From NCBI RefSeq assembly GCF_022201045.2, contig NC_068556.1:496001-560000 (forward strand): a stretch of 64,000 nt of DNA. Direction: 5' to 3'. Shown one piece after another: positions 22,700-34,049 of the stretch (positions are counted from its first letter, which is position 1; each line of letters begins with the position of its first letter). This DNA is from Citrus sinensis (lineage: Eukaryota; Streptophyta; Magnoliopsida; Sapindales; Rutaceae). The position numbers were made by a program, and so were the translations under genes. The notes under the pieces were generated by a model that made no database searches, was not told where the DNA came from, and saw only the letters and a program-made list of their open reading frames with translations.

Positions 22700-25370
22700 A
22701 TTTATATTATACGAGCTCTGCCCTTACGTACCATGATAAAATGTGTGCGCATGTGGCTCTATTTTGTGTGTAATACTGTAATTAATGGAACTGAAGAAAG
22801 AATTTTAGATGCACGCTCGCCGAGGAATTGGCCTGACCATCATAAAACACGTGAGTTCTGTGGTGATGGCCCAGCGGCGGATCCGTGTGATCCATTTACA
22901 TGAATATATGTGGGCCCTCCAAATAAAAAAAAAATCTTGAGAATTCAACTTTCTCCAACTTGTAATCATATGATTGCTTCAAGTTCACAAACTTAGAATG
23001 ATACGGTGGGGAGTTGGACCCATCTACTTTGATTGATCAGGTGATGCTAACTCTCTCAAGGATACAGATTTAATGTTGAGTTAAACTCTTTATTATACTA
23101 TTGAAATAAATAACTATTTAATAAAATAAAATAAATAATAAATACTTGAATCTTATCCGTACATTATTATAAACACAAGTGCGGCAACTCATTGTGCGTG
23201 GGGGCCATGTTCAGAAAGGCATTTTTATGCAAAAATATGATGAAGTGATGAGGCTATCACTTATCCGATTGCTGTAATTCCTAGTTTTCTACTTCTTTAC
23301 TCTTTTAAGTTGACAGAGAATAGTATTTGGTGAACAACCAGGAGTTCGCTCGTTAGCATCATCAGCTAATAATATAGCCACCTCTTCATGCAGCGGATTT
23401 CAACGTAAATATCTGCAACCCTAATTAGTCCACTCAACCATTTTCAGCATATCCATGGATTTACACTTGTCTGCTGTCCAAAAAAATGAAAAAAGAAAAT
23501 CTTTTGTTATTGAAAAATGAGATGACATTGCATAATAACTTAATAATGTCTTCCTATATATGTAGTTATGTACATTGTATAACAACTTAACAACGTCTTA
23601 AGATATATGTAGTTATGTCTTTATGTTTAAATTGTTATACAAACTCATTGTACTAATTGATTTGTATCATCTTTAAAACATATTCTCGTATATATATATT
23701 ATAAAAAAAAAGCCAAATACATCAGATTTCTTTTCAAGCTATATCTAATTAAATAAAGCGGTGTTTGGTTCAACACTTCACCCAATCTCCATTAAAAACT
23801 TTAGTTTTCAGTTATATTTCTAAATTTTTAAATATTTGATACTCCAACTTTTACAATATTGTACATAATATATTATAAGTTGGGGGGGGGGGCAAAAACA
23901 AAAACTTAAGGTTTGACAAAAAAAAATTAAAATATTTGAGATTTTTCAACTATAATAGGCGACGATTAAAGGTGTATGGAAACGTTGTATTAGACAATCT
24001 TAGAATGCGTTTGAGACAGTTGCTCCCCACCTTATATTATAGGAGAGATTCCCCTTGAATTTAGGGTAGCACAGCTGCCCCAAACATATGCTTAATACCA
24101 TGAACTTAATCAAGTAATTGTTAAGTAACTTTATTTTACTAACCACTGAATTTGAATCCTGAAAAATATAGATGACTAAAAATATATATCAACTTTCTCC
24201 ACCTTACATTTTAAATAATAAATAGTAAAAGAAAAATTCAATACTGTTCTGTGGTCGTATTGTCTTTTTCCACTTTAGCGCCGTGATGCATCCGTTTTGA
24301 ACTCTTCAAAAGTGAAAAGTGATCAATACAAACTTGAGAGTCCATGTGAGACACGATGAGTTATGATTCCATTGCTATTGCTTTTCTGCTTCTTTGTTTT
24401 TTTATTTGCTATTTTTGTTAATAGAATCCAACTTTTCGGCATTATCACACGCACTAGCTTTCTCCAAGCTGAAAAGAGGAAGTAGATTCCGTGGAGTATT
24501 GGAAGCCATTTAGCTAAAATCAAAAGTGCATTAATGGGGAGTGCACTTTGTCGCTTCAATCATTTCGATTGTAAAACATGCTTCCACCATCCCTTTTTTA
24601 TTTTTAATTTTCTTTCTTTTTCAATCCTAAACTCTCTCTTCAACAAGATTAATTCCTTAGTACACAATTTGCTGCACTAGTCAATCAATACTGTTAACTA
24701 CACGTTTGATAAAGAAATGATAAGAAAGGAGAAGATGAGTTTTATATCAAATCATAGGGAAAATAACGGAAAGAGATATATGTTATATCAAATCATAAGG
24801 AAAATATGGGAAACGGATGAATTTTTTAATCAAATCAAATAATAAAGTTAAGACTGATCTCATTTTTTCCCTCATTTTGTCACATCATTTTCGTTTCATT
24901 TGTCTTCTTTTTTCTCATTTCTTCCAACCAAACAAAACTTAGGTAGTATTTGATTTTTGGTCTAAAATTTAATTAGGTCTGAATTTTTTTAAGTTTAAAT
25001 GGATTTGAATATAAATATTTGAATGACATTTTTTTTAATATCTAAATATAAGTACCATCTTATTTGTTTTTATAAATAAAACATCTCAAATATAGTTATT
25101 TGAATTTTCTGTCCATGTAAATAAGAAAAAAAATGACTAGATTTTTATAGTTTAAAAATAAGTTATAGTTTAAAAATAAGTATATTTTATAGAGACATTT
25201 TTATAATATAATATTTACTTCTCATTCAGACATTTTTCTATTACGATAAAAGTCACAAAAAATTATTTTTTAGATGTTTTTCAAACATAAGCTGGAAAAA
25301 AAATAAGTAAATTTTCAAAAATGTCTGAAATTAATAAAATTTCAAACTATAGATCCTTAACAAACAAGCC
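22700..25370. other. AT-rich spacer, no gene seen
   Basis: No coding region resembles a known family. Visible items are an 11-G run at 23882-23892 and duplicated words around TATATGTAGTTATGT at 23560-23615. A tract at 24942-25372 begins GGTAGTATTTGATTTTTGGTC and ends AACAAACAAGCCC, which resembles a decayed hAT-like MITE. Its ends are not clean enough for a call. Confidence 0.5.
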
Positions 25371-25374
25371 CTTA

Positions 25375-25766
25375 AGAGCATCTCCAAAAGACTCTTAAAA
25401 TAAGATTTTATTACTTATTTAAGGAGTTACATCAGCATTTAACACTAAAAAATACATTTCAATTAAGATTGTTTAAATAAAAAATGATTCTCTCTCTTCA
25501 AATTTGTAGAGTTGCTTTCTCCCTCTTCAATTTATTTTTTATTACTTTTTATTGGAGAGAGAGAGAGAGAGAGAGCGCGCGCGAAGTACTTTAATTACCA
25601 TTTATTTTTTCTTTAAAAAATACTTATTTGATTAAAATAATATTAACTTATTTATATTTGAAGAGCCTCTTGGAGAATAACATATTTTTTCACTCTCTTT
25701 TTAACCACACAAGTAAGCAAATAGATATTTAAAGAGTAAAATTAACAGAGCCTCTTAGAGATGTTC
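25375..25766. mobile_element. Candidate MITE with AGAGCATCTC-type inverted ends
   Basis: The left end AGAGCATCTCCAAAAGACTC and the reverse complement of the right end (GAACATCTCTAAGAGGCTC) form imperfect inverted repeats. TTA lies immediately outside both ends (25372-25374 and 25767-25769), which suits a 3-bp PIF/Harbinger-type duplication. The 392-bp interior has no coding capacity and contains a (GA)n/(CG)n microsatellite at about 25555-25583. The ends differ by a one-base offset, so the superfamily assignment is tentative. Confidence 0.6.
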
Positions 25767-25769
25767 TTA

Positions 25770-28200
25770 GATTTTAGGTTAATGTATGATGCTCCAATTT
25801 TCACTTCATCTCACATTGTCAATTTTGTTTATTAAAAATGACACGGATAGAACATTTAGTTTTATAAAATCTAGCTAAAATATCCATAACCAATCTTTCA
25901 ATTCTATCAAAAAAAAGAAAAAACAGTTTCGATTAATGCATGGTGTTGATTCGTTTATTAAAAACCACCTTTTTAGAGCATTGAGTCTATAATTAAGCTA
26001 ATATTTGGAGGTTACACACTTAGACATTTCAGTCGTTAATTTTATTTTCCCAATTTCTTAGAAAACTAATATATAGTTTATAACTTAAAGAAAATTGAAT
26101 GAAAAACTTAGGAAACAAGAAAAAAATTTAGATGACCTTTAGTTTTAAAGTTCATCAATCAGTTTTTAACTAGAATTAGGTCTTGAGATTATTTGTTTGA
26201 TATTATGCATCAAATCAATCTCAACATGTTTAAAGCTGTATTACATGCTTTACAATCTAGTGTATGCACATTATATTATAAAATGATTCCACTATAGTGT
26301 TTGTTTTAATTTGATATTTTAATTGGTTTTATTAATGATTGCAGTTTTTAACACCCCTTACAAAATCTTATAACACCAATTTTAAATTTTATTTCCTAAA
26401 ATACCCCATTTTAATTTATAAAAGACAGACCCATTTATAATTAAAATTAACTATCTTTCATAAAATCTCACTCTTAAAATAAGTATTTTTTAATTTTTAT
26501 TTATAATAAAAATAGTTGAGGATTTTAGGATTTATATATATTAAAAGAAATACTTATTTCCGTCTCCATAAATTTAAACTTTTATAATTTTTTTAAAAAA
26601 TAATCTTTTAATTAAATTTAAAATATGAATATAAATTAAAAAATGAGATGGGCTTAAAAAATTTATAAACTTATTAATCGTTTAATTGAATTCTATTCAA
26701 CGTAAGATATAAATTAATTTTTCTTAGTTATTTAGATAATTATAATTAAAAAAGACATTTTATGAGAAATTTCGAAGGATATCAAGAGACTACTCTTTAT
26801 TAATTTATTGCGCAGTCACGTTTGAAAGATTCTACAAAATGGGCGAATCTTTGCATTTTCCCTTTATTTTAATAGCTGCATTAGCGTTTTAGTGGGCTCT
26901 AATTTAATTAATATATTAGAGCTGAAGGGAATATCCCCCCACTGAGAGCGACAAATACGTCCGAACAAAATGATGGCTAATTAACGTAGAAATCATTTTT
27001 AATACTTTAGATTCAAATTATGATGGCTAATTAAAAAAATATTTTTTTCAAAATCACTCTACCAAACTCTTGAAAGAGAGAACTTCTTACTTATGTTATA
27101 TCGTGAAAAATTATATTAGCTCAAAATTGACCATAAAAGGAATGAAACCCGCAATTTGCTTCAAAGTTCTATTCGTTAGTTTAGGCTTAAATTTTGTATT
27201 TGAAATTACTTCCTAGCAATTTTATGGAACTTGTAGGATCTTATCTTTTATTACACTTTTTTTTTTCTTATTTCAATTTTCAATAGTTTATTATACAATG
27301 AAGCTTTGAATCCTCATATTAATGCTGGGAAACTATTAAGCATTTTAAGAATTTGCATCTATTAGATCTTGTTCGCGACAAAAGGGATTATAATTTAACC
27401 TTAGAGTTAGTTATTAATTACTTTTAATAAATAAAATTATTATTTAGAAACTACAGAAATTCTATTACTTTGTAACATGAGGTTGATTTCTTTATGATTT
27501 TTTCTAGTAGATTTTTCTTTTGTCAAAACAGATTTTTTGAACATAGTTATTATTGCATGGCATGCATATTAAGAGGGGTCTCAAATCTCAATAGATTTCT
27601 ATTATTGCATGCTATGTATATTTTTAGTAAGGGGAAATTAACTGAGAGTTTTATGGTCTACAAAATTAGGGCCAAGAACTAAACTTAGACCTGGTTATTA
27701 GCTACACTTTTATCCGTTTATGTTTAAGAAGGAATGACAAGTGGATCACGTTTTGAAAGTCGAAGGGTTAATCGCTCACTAAGCAAGTGGCCGACTAGTC
27801 GATTTACAGTCCTAAGGATAAATGACTTATCGCTTAAGACGCATCAAGTTGAAGAAGAATATATTAATCCAATAAAACTTACCATTCAACTCATAATGTT
27901 GTCACTATAAGGCGAACATAAGAAATTGAACTGAGTCAAAAGCTCGAATAGAACCCAAAGATCGACTAAAAATTGACAAAAGATGAAGAAAAGAACCAGT
28001 TTACTATTGGTCGGTGACGGGTATCTTATTTAGTTTAATCTTCAATAAATTGAAAAGTCTATGTATTGATCTAAGACCGCATAATTGTACATTTCTCATC
28101 AGGATACGATGAGGGATGAACACAAAACAAACAAACGTAAACGAACAAGTAAACAATCAAGCGATTTCTAGATTTCAGCTAAAATTATTTCCACAGTCCA
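25770..28200. other. AT-rich spacer, no gene seen
   Basis: The longest open frame here (27494-27682) is AT-biased and resembles no family I know. Two GCATGC(T)ATGTATATT-like words near 27556 and 27608 form a short direct repeat. Nothing else stands out. Confidence 0.5.
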
Positions 28201-28210
28201 AATAATGCAG

Positions 28211-30325
28211 CTAGTACATGTCATTATTTTTCTTCTTGTTGGGCTCAAGCACATACTTGATAATTGAATCTTTAATTGATAACACTTCAGGAAACTCCTT
28301 CTTTAGCTTTGTAACATCCATGTGATTGTTACTTCTTGGAGCCACAAGCACATTGGCCTGCTCTTCCAGGTTAAAATTGGACCATTTCAATTGAGGGTCA
28401 ATGTACTCTTTGTAAAGCTCCAATATCTCATTGTGGCTTATGACTCCTGGATTTGTAAAGTTCCACGCTCCTCTGCAGTTCCTTCTTGCCATTTCAATGG
28501 CAATTGGTAACATCTCATCCAACACGGTCATGCTATTCGGAATGTTCACAACTTTGTTGTAACGGGCCAGCTTCGTTACAAAGTTTCGCGGATTGCTTAG
28601 ATCAGAAGAGATTGGCATTCGGAGTCTCAGAGTACAAACATTTTCATATGCTTTGAGTAGCCCCTCAACCTGAAAATTTATCAAACATTCGATACAAATA
28701 ACCAATACGAAAATTTCAAGATAAGATAGGAAAGTTACCATAGCCTTTGTCTTCGAGTAGAAAGAACGGGTGAAGTTTGGCTCATCGTCCTCCTTGAATC
28801 CGATACTTGAACCTTGAGGATGCATGGAGTCATACTCGTATATGCAGCCAGTCGCGAAGTTCATCAGCAATACATTTTTCTCTTTGCAAACATCGGCTAG
28901 AGTTAGAGTGCCCATCACATTAGTCCTAATGGTTTCGACTCTGTGAGATTCACACCAATCAACGTTAGGCCTCCCGGTAATCCCAGCTGCATTCAACACA
29001 TGAGTTGGCCTTACTCTCTTCATGTCATCAAGTAAAGAATTTTTATCTTCCAATCTTCCTGTTCCAAACTCAAATGCTATCCCTTTGTCTTTGCAGTACT
29101 TGCCCAATAGTCCCCCAATCCATCCAGTCTTGCCGTATATCAAAAATTTTAGCCTTGACCTCCCACAAATCTCATACCCGTTATGCAAGAAAAACGCGTC
29201 ATCGTTTCCACAGGAGTCGGTAAGCAATATGACTGACGGGTGAGGGCAAAGGGCACCCGTTACGTCGCCCCACCAATGAGGATTCTTTTTGTACCACTCT
29301 AATGTCAACTTCAGCCCTTCTTCCCATGGGGTTTTTTCCTTCCAGCCTAGTCTCTTAAGCTTTTGATCATCCAAGAAATATCTGTGATCATTGAAAGGCC
29401 TATCTTGAACATAATGTATAGTTTTCTCGGGTTCCAATTTAAACAACGTGCATATATCTGCTGCCACATCAAGGACGCTTCTCTCCTTCTTAGTGCCAAC
29501 ATTGTAAACGTGTCCTATAACTCCTCTGTGGAGTATCACATCAAATGCCTCGGCAACATCGGCGCAATACAAATAGCTTCGTACATTTGAGCCATTCCCA
29601 TGAATCGGCAGCTGCTGTCCTTTCATTGCGAGAAGAATAAACTTTGGTATCAGTTTCTCCGGGAATTGGTTAGGGCCATACACATTATTGCCTCTAGTAG
29701 TAATTGTTGGCAGGCCATAAGATCTATGATAAGCCATGACGAGCATTTCGGCCCCTGCTTTCGTCGCAGAGTAAGGATTTGTGGGCAGCAATTGAGAGGC
29801 TTCAGGATTGCCAATGTCACTCTCCATGTCAGTTTCGCCATAAACTTCGTCGGTACTAACATGAATGAACCTCTTGACCTGCCCTGTGAGCTTACATGCT
29901 TCCAGAAGTACATGTGTCCCATAAATGTTGTTGTTTGTGAACTCAAATGAGTTGCCAAAAGAATTATCCACATGGGTTTGAGCAGCAAAGTGCATAATAG
30001 TATCAATACCCTCTGAAACCAAGAGGTAATTCATGAGATCAGCACAAGTAATGTCACCCTTGAGAAACTTGAAATTCGGCGAGGCGCGACTAGGATGAAG
30101 GTTCTTGAGGCTAGAGCAATAATCAAGCTTGTCAAGGGCTACAATCTCGTAATCAGGATAATTTTTTATGAGCCTGTTTGTGACATGAGAGCCAATGAAC
30201 CCGGCAGCTCCAGTTATGAGGATCTTTTTGGGTTTATATGAAGCTGGTTCGAATTCTCCAGACATTTTTGCTTTGTGATTGTTGCTATTTCCTGATTCAG
30301 TGTGCCTTATTTCACTGAATTTCAT
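28211..30325 (-). CDS. RHM1: UDP-L-rhamnose synthase (trifunctional RHM)
   Basis: Two exons, 30325-28739 and 28669-28211, encode 681 residues from the first ATG, or 661 from Met21 (30265). Arabidopsis RHM proteins are near 670. RHM converts UDP-glucose to UDP-L-rhamnose in the cytosol, for pectin (RG-I), flavonoid and other glycosides. The N-terminal half is the 4,6-dehydratase: GAAGFIG (39-45) binds NAD, STDEVYGE holds the catalytic Asp-Glu, and Y185-SAT-K189 is the YxxxK pair. The C-terminal half is the 3,5-epimerase/4-keto-reductase: GKTGWIGG (398-405) and Y523-SKT-K527. MSGEFEP at Met21 looks more like family N-termini, so the first 20 residues may be leader. Which RHM paralogue this is cannot be fixed by eye; the symbol denotes the family. 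Confidence 0.93.
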   Translation of the reverse strand: MKFSEIRHTESGNSNNHKAKMSGEFEPASYKPKKILITGAAGFIGSHVTNRLIKNYPDYEIVALDKLDYCSSLKNLHPSRASPNFKFLKGDITCADLMNYLLVSEGIDTIMHFAAQTHVDNSFGNSFEFTNNNIYGTHVLLEACKLTGQVKRFIHVSTDEVYGETDMESDIGNPEASQLLPTNPYSATKAGAEMLVMAYHRSYGLPTITTRGNNVYGPNQFPEKLIPKFILLAMKGQQLPIHGNGSNVRSYLYCADVAEAFDVILHRGVIGHVYNVGTKKERSVLDVAADICTLFKLEPEKTIHYVQDRPFNDHRYFLDDQKLKRLGWKEKTPWEEGLKLTLEWYKKNPHWWGDVTGALCPHPSVILLTDSCGNDDAFFLHNGYEICGRSRLKFLIYGKTGWIGGLLGKYCKDKGIAFEFGTGRLEDKNSLLDDMKRVRPTHVLNAAGITGRPNVDWCESHRVETIRTNVMGTLTLADVCKEKNVLLMNFATGCIYEYDSMHPQGSSIGFKEDDEPNFTRSFYSKTKAMVTFLSYLEIFVLVICIECLINFQVEGLLKAYENVCTLRLRMPISSDLSNPRNFVTKLARYNKVVNIPNSMTVLDEMLPIAIEMARRNCRGAWNFTNPGVISHNEILELYKEYIDPQLKWSNFNLEEQANVLVAPRSNNHMDVTKLKKEFPEVLSIKDSIIKYVLEPNKKKNNDMY
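28670..28738 (-). other. 69-nt intron of the RHM gene, open in frame
   Basis: Minus-strand borders are GCTATG|GTAACTTTCC and AATTTTCAG|GTTGAGG. Removing 69 nt restores the family sequence KAMVEGLLKAY. The intron is a multiple of three and has no in-frame stop. If retained, it inserts 23 mostly hydrophobic residues (VTFLSYLEIF through CLINFQ) three residues after catalytic Lys527. Confidence 0.92.
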
Positions 30326-30329
30326 AGGT

Positions 30330-32280
30330 TAAAACAAAAAATGAAGTTAAGAAAATAATTAAATTCATATGCATCGTATCATGCATAATCTAGTACAGAA
30401 CTACAAAAGCAATGATTGTAAATTGGCTTGAAATGTTTCTGCTTCAAATGTTTTTTGAATGAAGCCATTACAAAATCTGCAGCAACTAAGACAATCTTGT
30501 TTTAGGTGCAATTGTAATACCCGTTCACAGTTCACTGAAAATATCTTCATATTCCAAACTGATCACCCGACATGTCCCACATGAAAATTCTTAGGTGGAG
30601 GCATTCGTACTAACTATGCAAAATACATATTGAAGCAGCACGCAGTCTGTAAGTTGCTCTTTGTTACTCCCTTCCCCACCCCCACAAAAAAAAAAAAGAG
30701 GAAATGTATTTACTCCAATCCACAGTTTATAAAGTGCCAGTTTTATGTAGGAGAGAAGAACTGCGTAATTAAAAGACATGCTGTTTTTAAACAATGTTTA
30801 ACGCATCGAAATTGCTCTCTAGACAAATATGTAAAAACTATAATGGCTCACTTTGGGTAGTATTTTCATATATCATCATGTTAGCTAACAAATGTTGAGC
30901 ATACAAATAAATGAAAATTCTTAAGAGCGGACCTCATACTCATTACGGAATGCATATGGAAGCAATTGAATGTATTGTTGTTTGTTTGTTCTGATTCATA
31001 AGACAACACAGTACTGCTTAAATGTGCATTTGATGTAACTATACTCTTGGGTTAATTGTTAGAGAATGAGATCGCTGTTACAGATTGATTAATTTTGCTA
31101 AGCTCTTATACCGTACGTGAACAATACAACAACAACAGTCTAAGGAATAGAGTGATAAAAATGATGAATGCAAGAGAATGAGATCACTTACAGCTGCTGG
31201 TGCATAAATTAACTGCATAATAAACCCAGTGCATGGAAGATTAATTAAGGAAACAAGTTGAGTCTTGGCTGGCTGAATAGAGAATGCCAGAAGGATATGT
31301 GTTGGTAATTTGTAACTGTTAGAGATTAAGCAGATCTGATCTGACTGTTTAGTAGGCTTAAAAGCCATATTACGTGTTGCATATCCCGATTAGTTTGTTC
31401 AAAACATTAAAACCAAGTGAATGCAAGAACTGAAAAGTTAATTAAGCCCTAACCAGTTTTTTCTTTTTTCTTTTTTTCATGAATATTGGATAAAAACTAA
31501 GTTCGTTTGTCTATTCAATCTTACGTGGGATCTTCTAGATAAAAGAGCTTTTCCTAATTGTATATATTAACTTGAATATGTCAAACACAACATCCAATCT
31601 ACATCAAACCTCCTTAATTAAGCACGCACGAATTTACATTTGTGAGAGAACATTTTCTTCTACACCGCATGTCATGGGTTCACATGTAAAGGTTATTTTA
31701 TGATGAAGCTAATATAGGAGGTTTTGGTGGATTTCATATTGTAAATAAATTTGTTATGTAATAGATTTCATATTATAGTTGTGCTACCGCATAGTTAATA
31801 TTCTTTGAGGTCTTGACATATTTGATTGTTAATATTAATAAATTTGTATTGTAAAACTAAAAAAAAAAAAGAAAAAGAAAATGCAAGAACAGAATAAATT
31901 TATAAGATATGTCCCGATCGAGTTTTCCTTGTGAAACCATGCACATAGAAACAAAAGAGAAAGGTGACTGATATACACAATTAAGTCAATCAAAATGCTG
32001 AGTTTTAGCCATATTAAAAACGATTGTCATTTTCTGCTAAAAAACAAGAAAAATTTTGTTGCATGTGAAGCTATTTGTGTACAAAGCTGCTGGGATTCGA
32101 TCTCTTGTATTATGTAATTACATTGTAAGTTTCCCATGGCCTGCCTGCGACGTCCTTGATAATTACAAATAAAAACTTCATATAACAAAATCTTAGAATA
32201 AACCCACAACATCACGTGCGTAAACATTGTATTTATCATTAGAATATGAAATTGTTATTTCGTTTAGTAAATCGCTGATC
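30330..32280. other. Spacer upstream of RHM, no gene seen
   Basis: The first several hundred bases should hold the RHM promoter, which reads leftward. No coding region is recognised. A possible retroposed segment (31435-31880) is listed separately. Confidence 0.45.
31435..31880 (+). mobile_element. Possible short retroposon with poly-A end
   Basis: ATGCAAGAACTGAA at 31421-31434 and ATGCAAGAACAGAA at 31881-31894 differ at one base. They flank a segment that ends in an A-rich tail, as a retroposed element would. The interior has a GGGTTCACATG word that could be a B box, but no convincing A box and no family I recognise. It could also be a chance short repeat. Confidence 0.3.
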
Positions 32281-32281
32281 C

Positions 32282-32289
32282 TATAAATA
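32282..32289 (+). promoter_or_regulatory. TATA box of the broken EG45-like copy
   Basis: TATAAATA lies 122 bp before the ATG at 32411. The intact copy at 36028 has the same octamer at 35891, 130 bp before its ATG. The matching position supports a shared duplicated promoter. Confidence 0.6.
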
Positions 32290-32410
32290 CGCTTAGCTTC
32301 ACGATAATTAAAGCACCAACTTCAAAGCTTCATAGCTTAATTTCAGACACGAAGAATCATCTACTCGTCTTGAGCTAGCAGCTACTTTATTCTTTAATTG
32401 AAATTAATCA

Positions 32411-33403
32411 ATGGCAGTATTGCTTCTGAAGAATTCGGAAATGACCCTCATTCTCTTCTCATGCTTAATTCTAACTCTAAGCGTATTCAATGGCATCAGC
32501 TCAAAATCACGGGACTGCGACGTATTACACTCCTCCCTATATCCGTAAGCATTCCTCTTACATACGCTAATCTTGTTTTTTGGAAAATTATTATGTGTAC
32601 ATTAATATTCGCCTCCTCTATTAATGCTGACCGGTAATATTGTACACTCAAGTGTTAAAATACAAAATTTTGACAGTTATATGAATTTAACTCTTTTTAT
32701 CTATATTCTAAACGAAAAATGATAAAGAGTCTTAATGGTGACACAATGGCGATAAAAATAACAATAAAACCTTGGCAGTGTTATAGTGTTAATCAGAAAA
32801 TAGTGCCAATTTTTTACTTAACTCTATAACGCTATATGATGTTACAGTTGTTTTGCTGCCATTGTGACAGATTTTTCAGTTCAAATATCAGTACTCACAA
32901 CCCATTGTTTCAATTCTTGCCCTGGCCTTGATCAGAGAAGAGCTCATTCTTTGCATGATTGTATTAAGCGCGCGTGATTATTGTTTCTGGGTTTCAGCTT
33001 CTGCTTGTTATGGGTTTGCGGATCAAGGAGTGATGATAGCAGCAGCAAGTGAAGCAATATGGAACGGAGGTGGTGCATGTGGGCAGTATTATCAAGTAAC
33101 CTCTGTAAGTGGCAAATAGAGGCACCCCTAACCCTTGTCAAGGAAGCAGCTCTGTGGTGGTGAAGATTGTAGACCTGTGCCCGGCAGGTTCGTGTAGGGG
33201 CACCATTGACTTGTCACAAGAAGCTTTTGCTTCCATTGCTGACACTGCCTGCGGTGTTATCAACATTTCTTACCAACAGTACGTACTACAATTAATTATA
33301 TACCCAGCTACACTTATGATATTATTCCTTGAGTAACTCTATGCATCCGTTTTCTTAATGATTTTAATTCTATGTTCAATTCAAATGTTCTTACAGGATT
33401 TGA
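32411..33403 (+). pseudogene. EG45/plant natriuretic peptide-like gene, broken copy
   Basis: The three-exon layout matches the intact copy at 36028: 32411-32544, 32998-33278 and 33397-33403. Exon 1 carries a net insertion that leaves the signal-peptide frame and puts the mature start QNHGTATYYTPPY out of frame. Exon 2 keeps ACYGFADQGVMIAAASEAIW and VVKIVDLCPAGSCRGTIDLS. A 2-bp deletion near 33116 turns the GTNAGTPYPC loop into GK-stop. A cysteine is also changed to serine (VTSVSG for VTCVSG), while a new cysteine appears in TACGV. Splice sites are intact, so transcripts may still form. The EG45-like protein family is secreted and resembles the double-psi barrel domain of expansins. Confidence 0.88.
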
Positions 33404-33784
33404 ACTTTTGGAGGAATTAATGAGCCTTGGATCTGAAATTTTCACGCCATTATATTGGAAGATTGACTTATCAAGATCGTTTATCTTCATTGTTAGTAGT
33501 GTGTATGCCATCTAGTTGAGACGAAAGCAAGATGTCAGGGTTTGAACTCTACTCACTGGGTGGGCAGGAAATTGGATTGCCATTAAGTTAAATTTAAATA
33601 TATATATATCTTTGTTATCACCTATAGAAAACTTGCATATTAAATAAGGAAATGATTATTAATGAAAGTCGTTTCAATCATTGTCCATTCATTGCTTCAA
33701 ACATATTTTTATTATATGCACAGTGTGTTTCAAGTCAAATAAAAATTTGTAACGTATATGTGTAATTAGAAAGACCGAGGACCA

Positions 33785-33981
33785 CCAACAAGCGCGTAGA
33801 TCAGCTAGCATATGGTTGTTCTAGCTTAACCAAGGTCTTCGGTTCCAGACTTGGGAATACAGCTGCGTTAAATACTTGTTGGGAGAGATTTGTCACCCTA
33901 GTGGTCTTGTCCGGCTCGAATCCGAATTAGTCGGGGTCTAATGTAATTTTCAGATATAAGATGATTTAATACACAAAAAAA
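33785..33981 (+). mobile_element. Short SINE-like element, plus a partial tail of a second copy
   Basis: The segment has a TAGATCAGCTAGCATATGG A-box-like stretch, a CGGTTCCAGACTTGGG B-box-like stretch and an A-run end. Its flanks AAAGACCGAGGACC and AAAGTCCCAGGACC match at 12 of 14 positions, a likely target duplication. Directly downstream (about 34000-34040) the words CATCCGAATTAGTTGGGATTA repeat the element's own tail (AATCCGAATTAGTCGGGGTC). A second, truncated copy therefore sits beside it. It is a different family from the SINEs at 2162, 5871 and 37790. Confidence 0.65.
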
Positions 33982-34049
33982 AAGTCCCAGGACCTGCCCC
34001 GGAGCACATCCGAATTAGTTGGGATTACGATAAAAATAAAATGAAAGTA

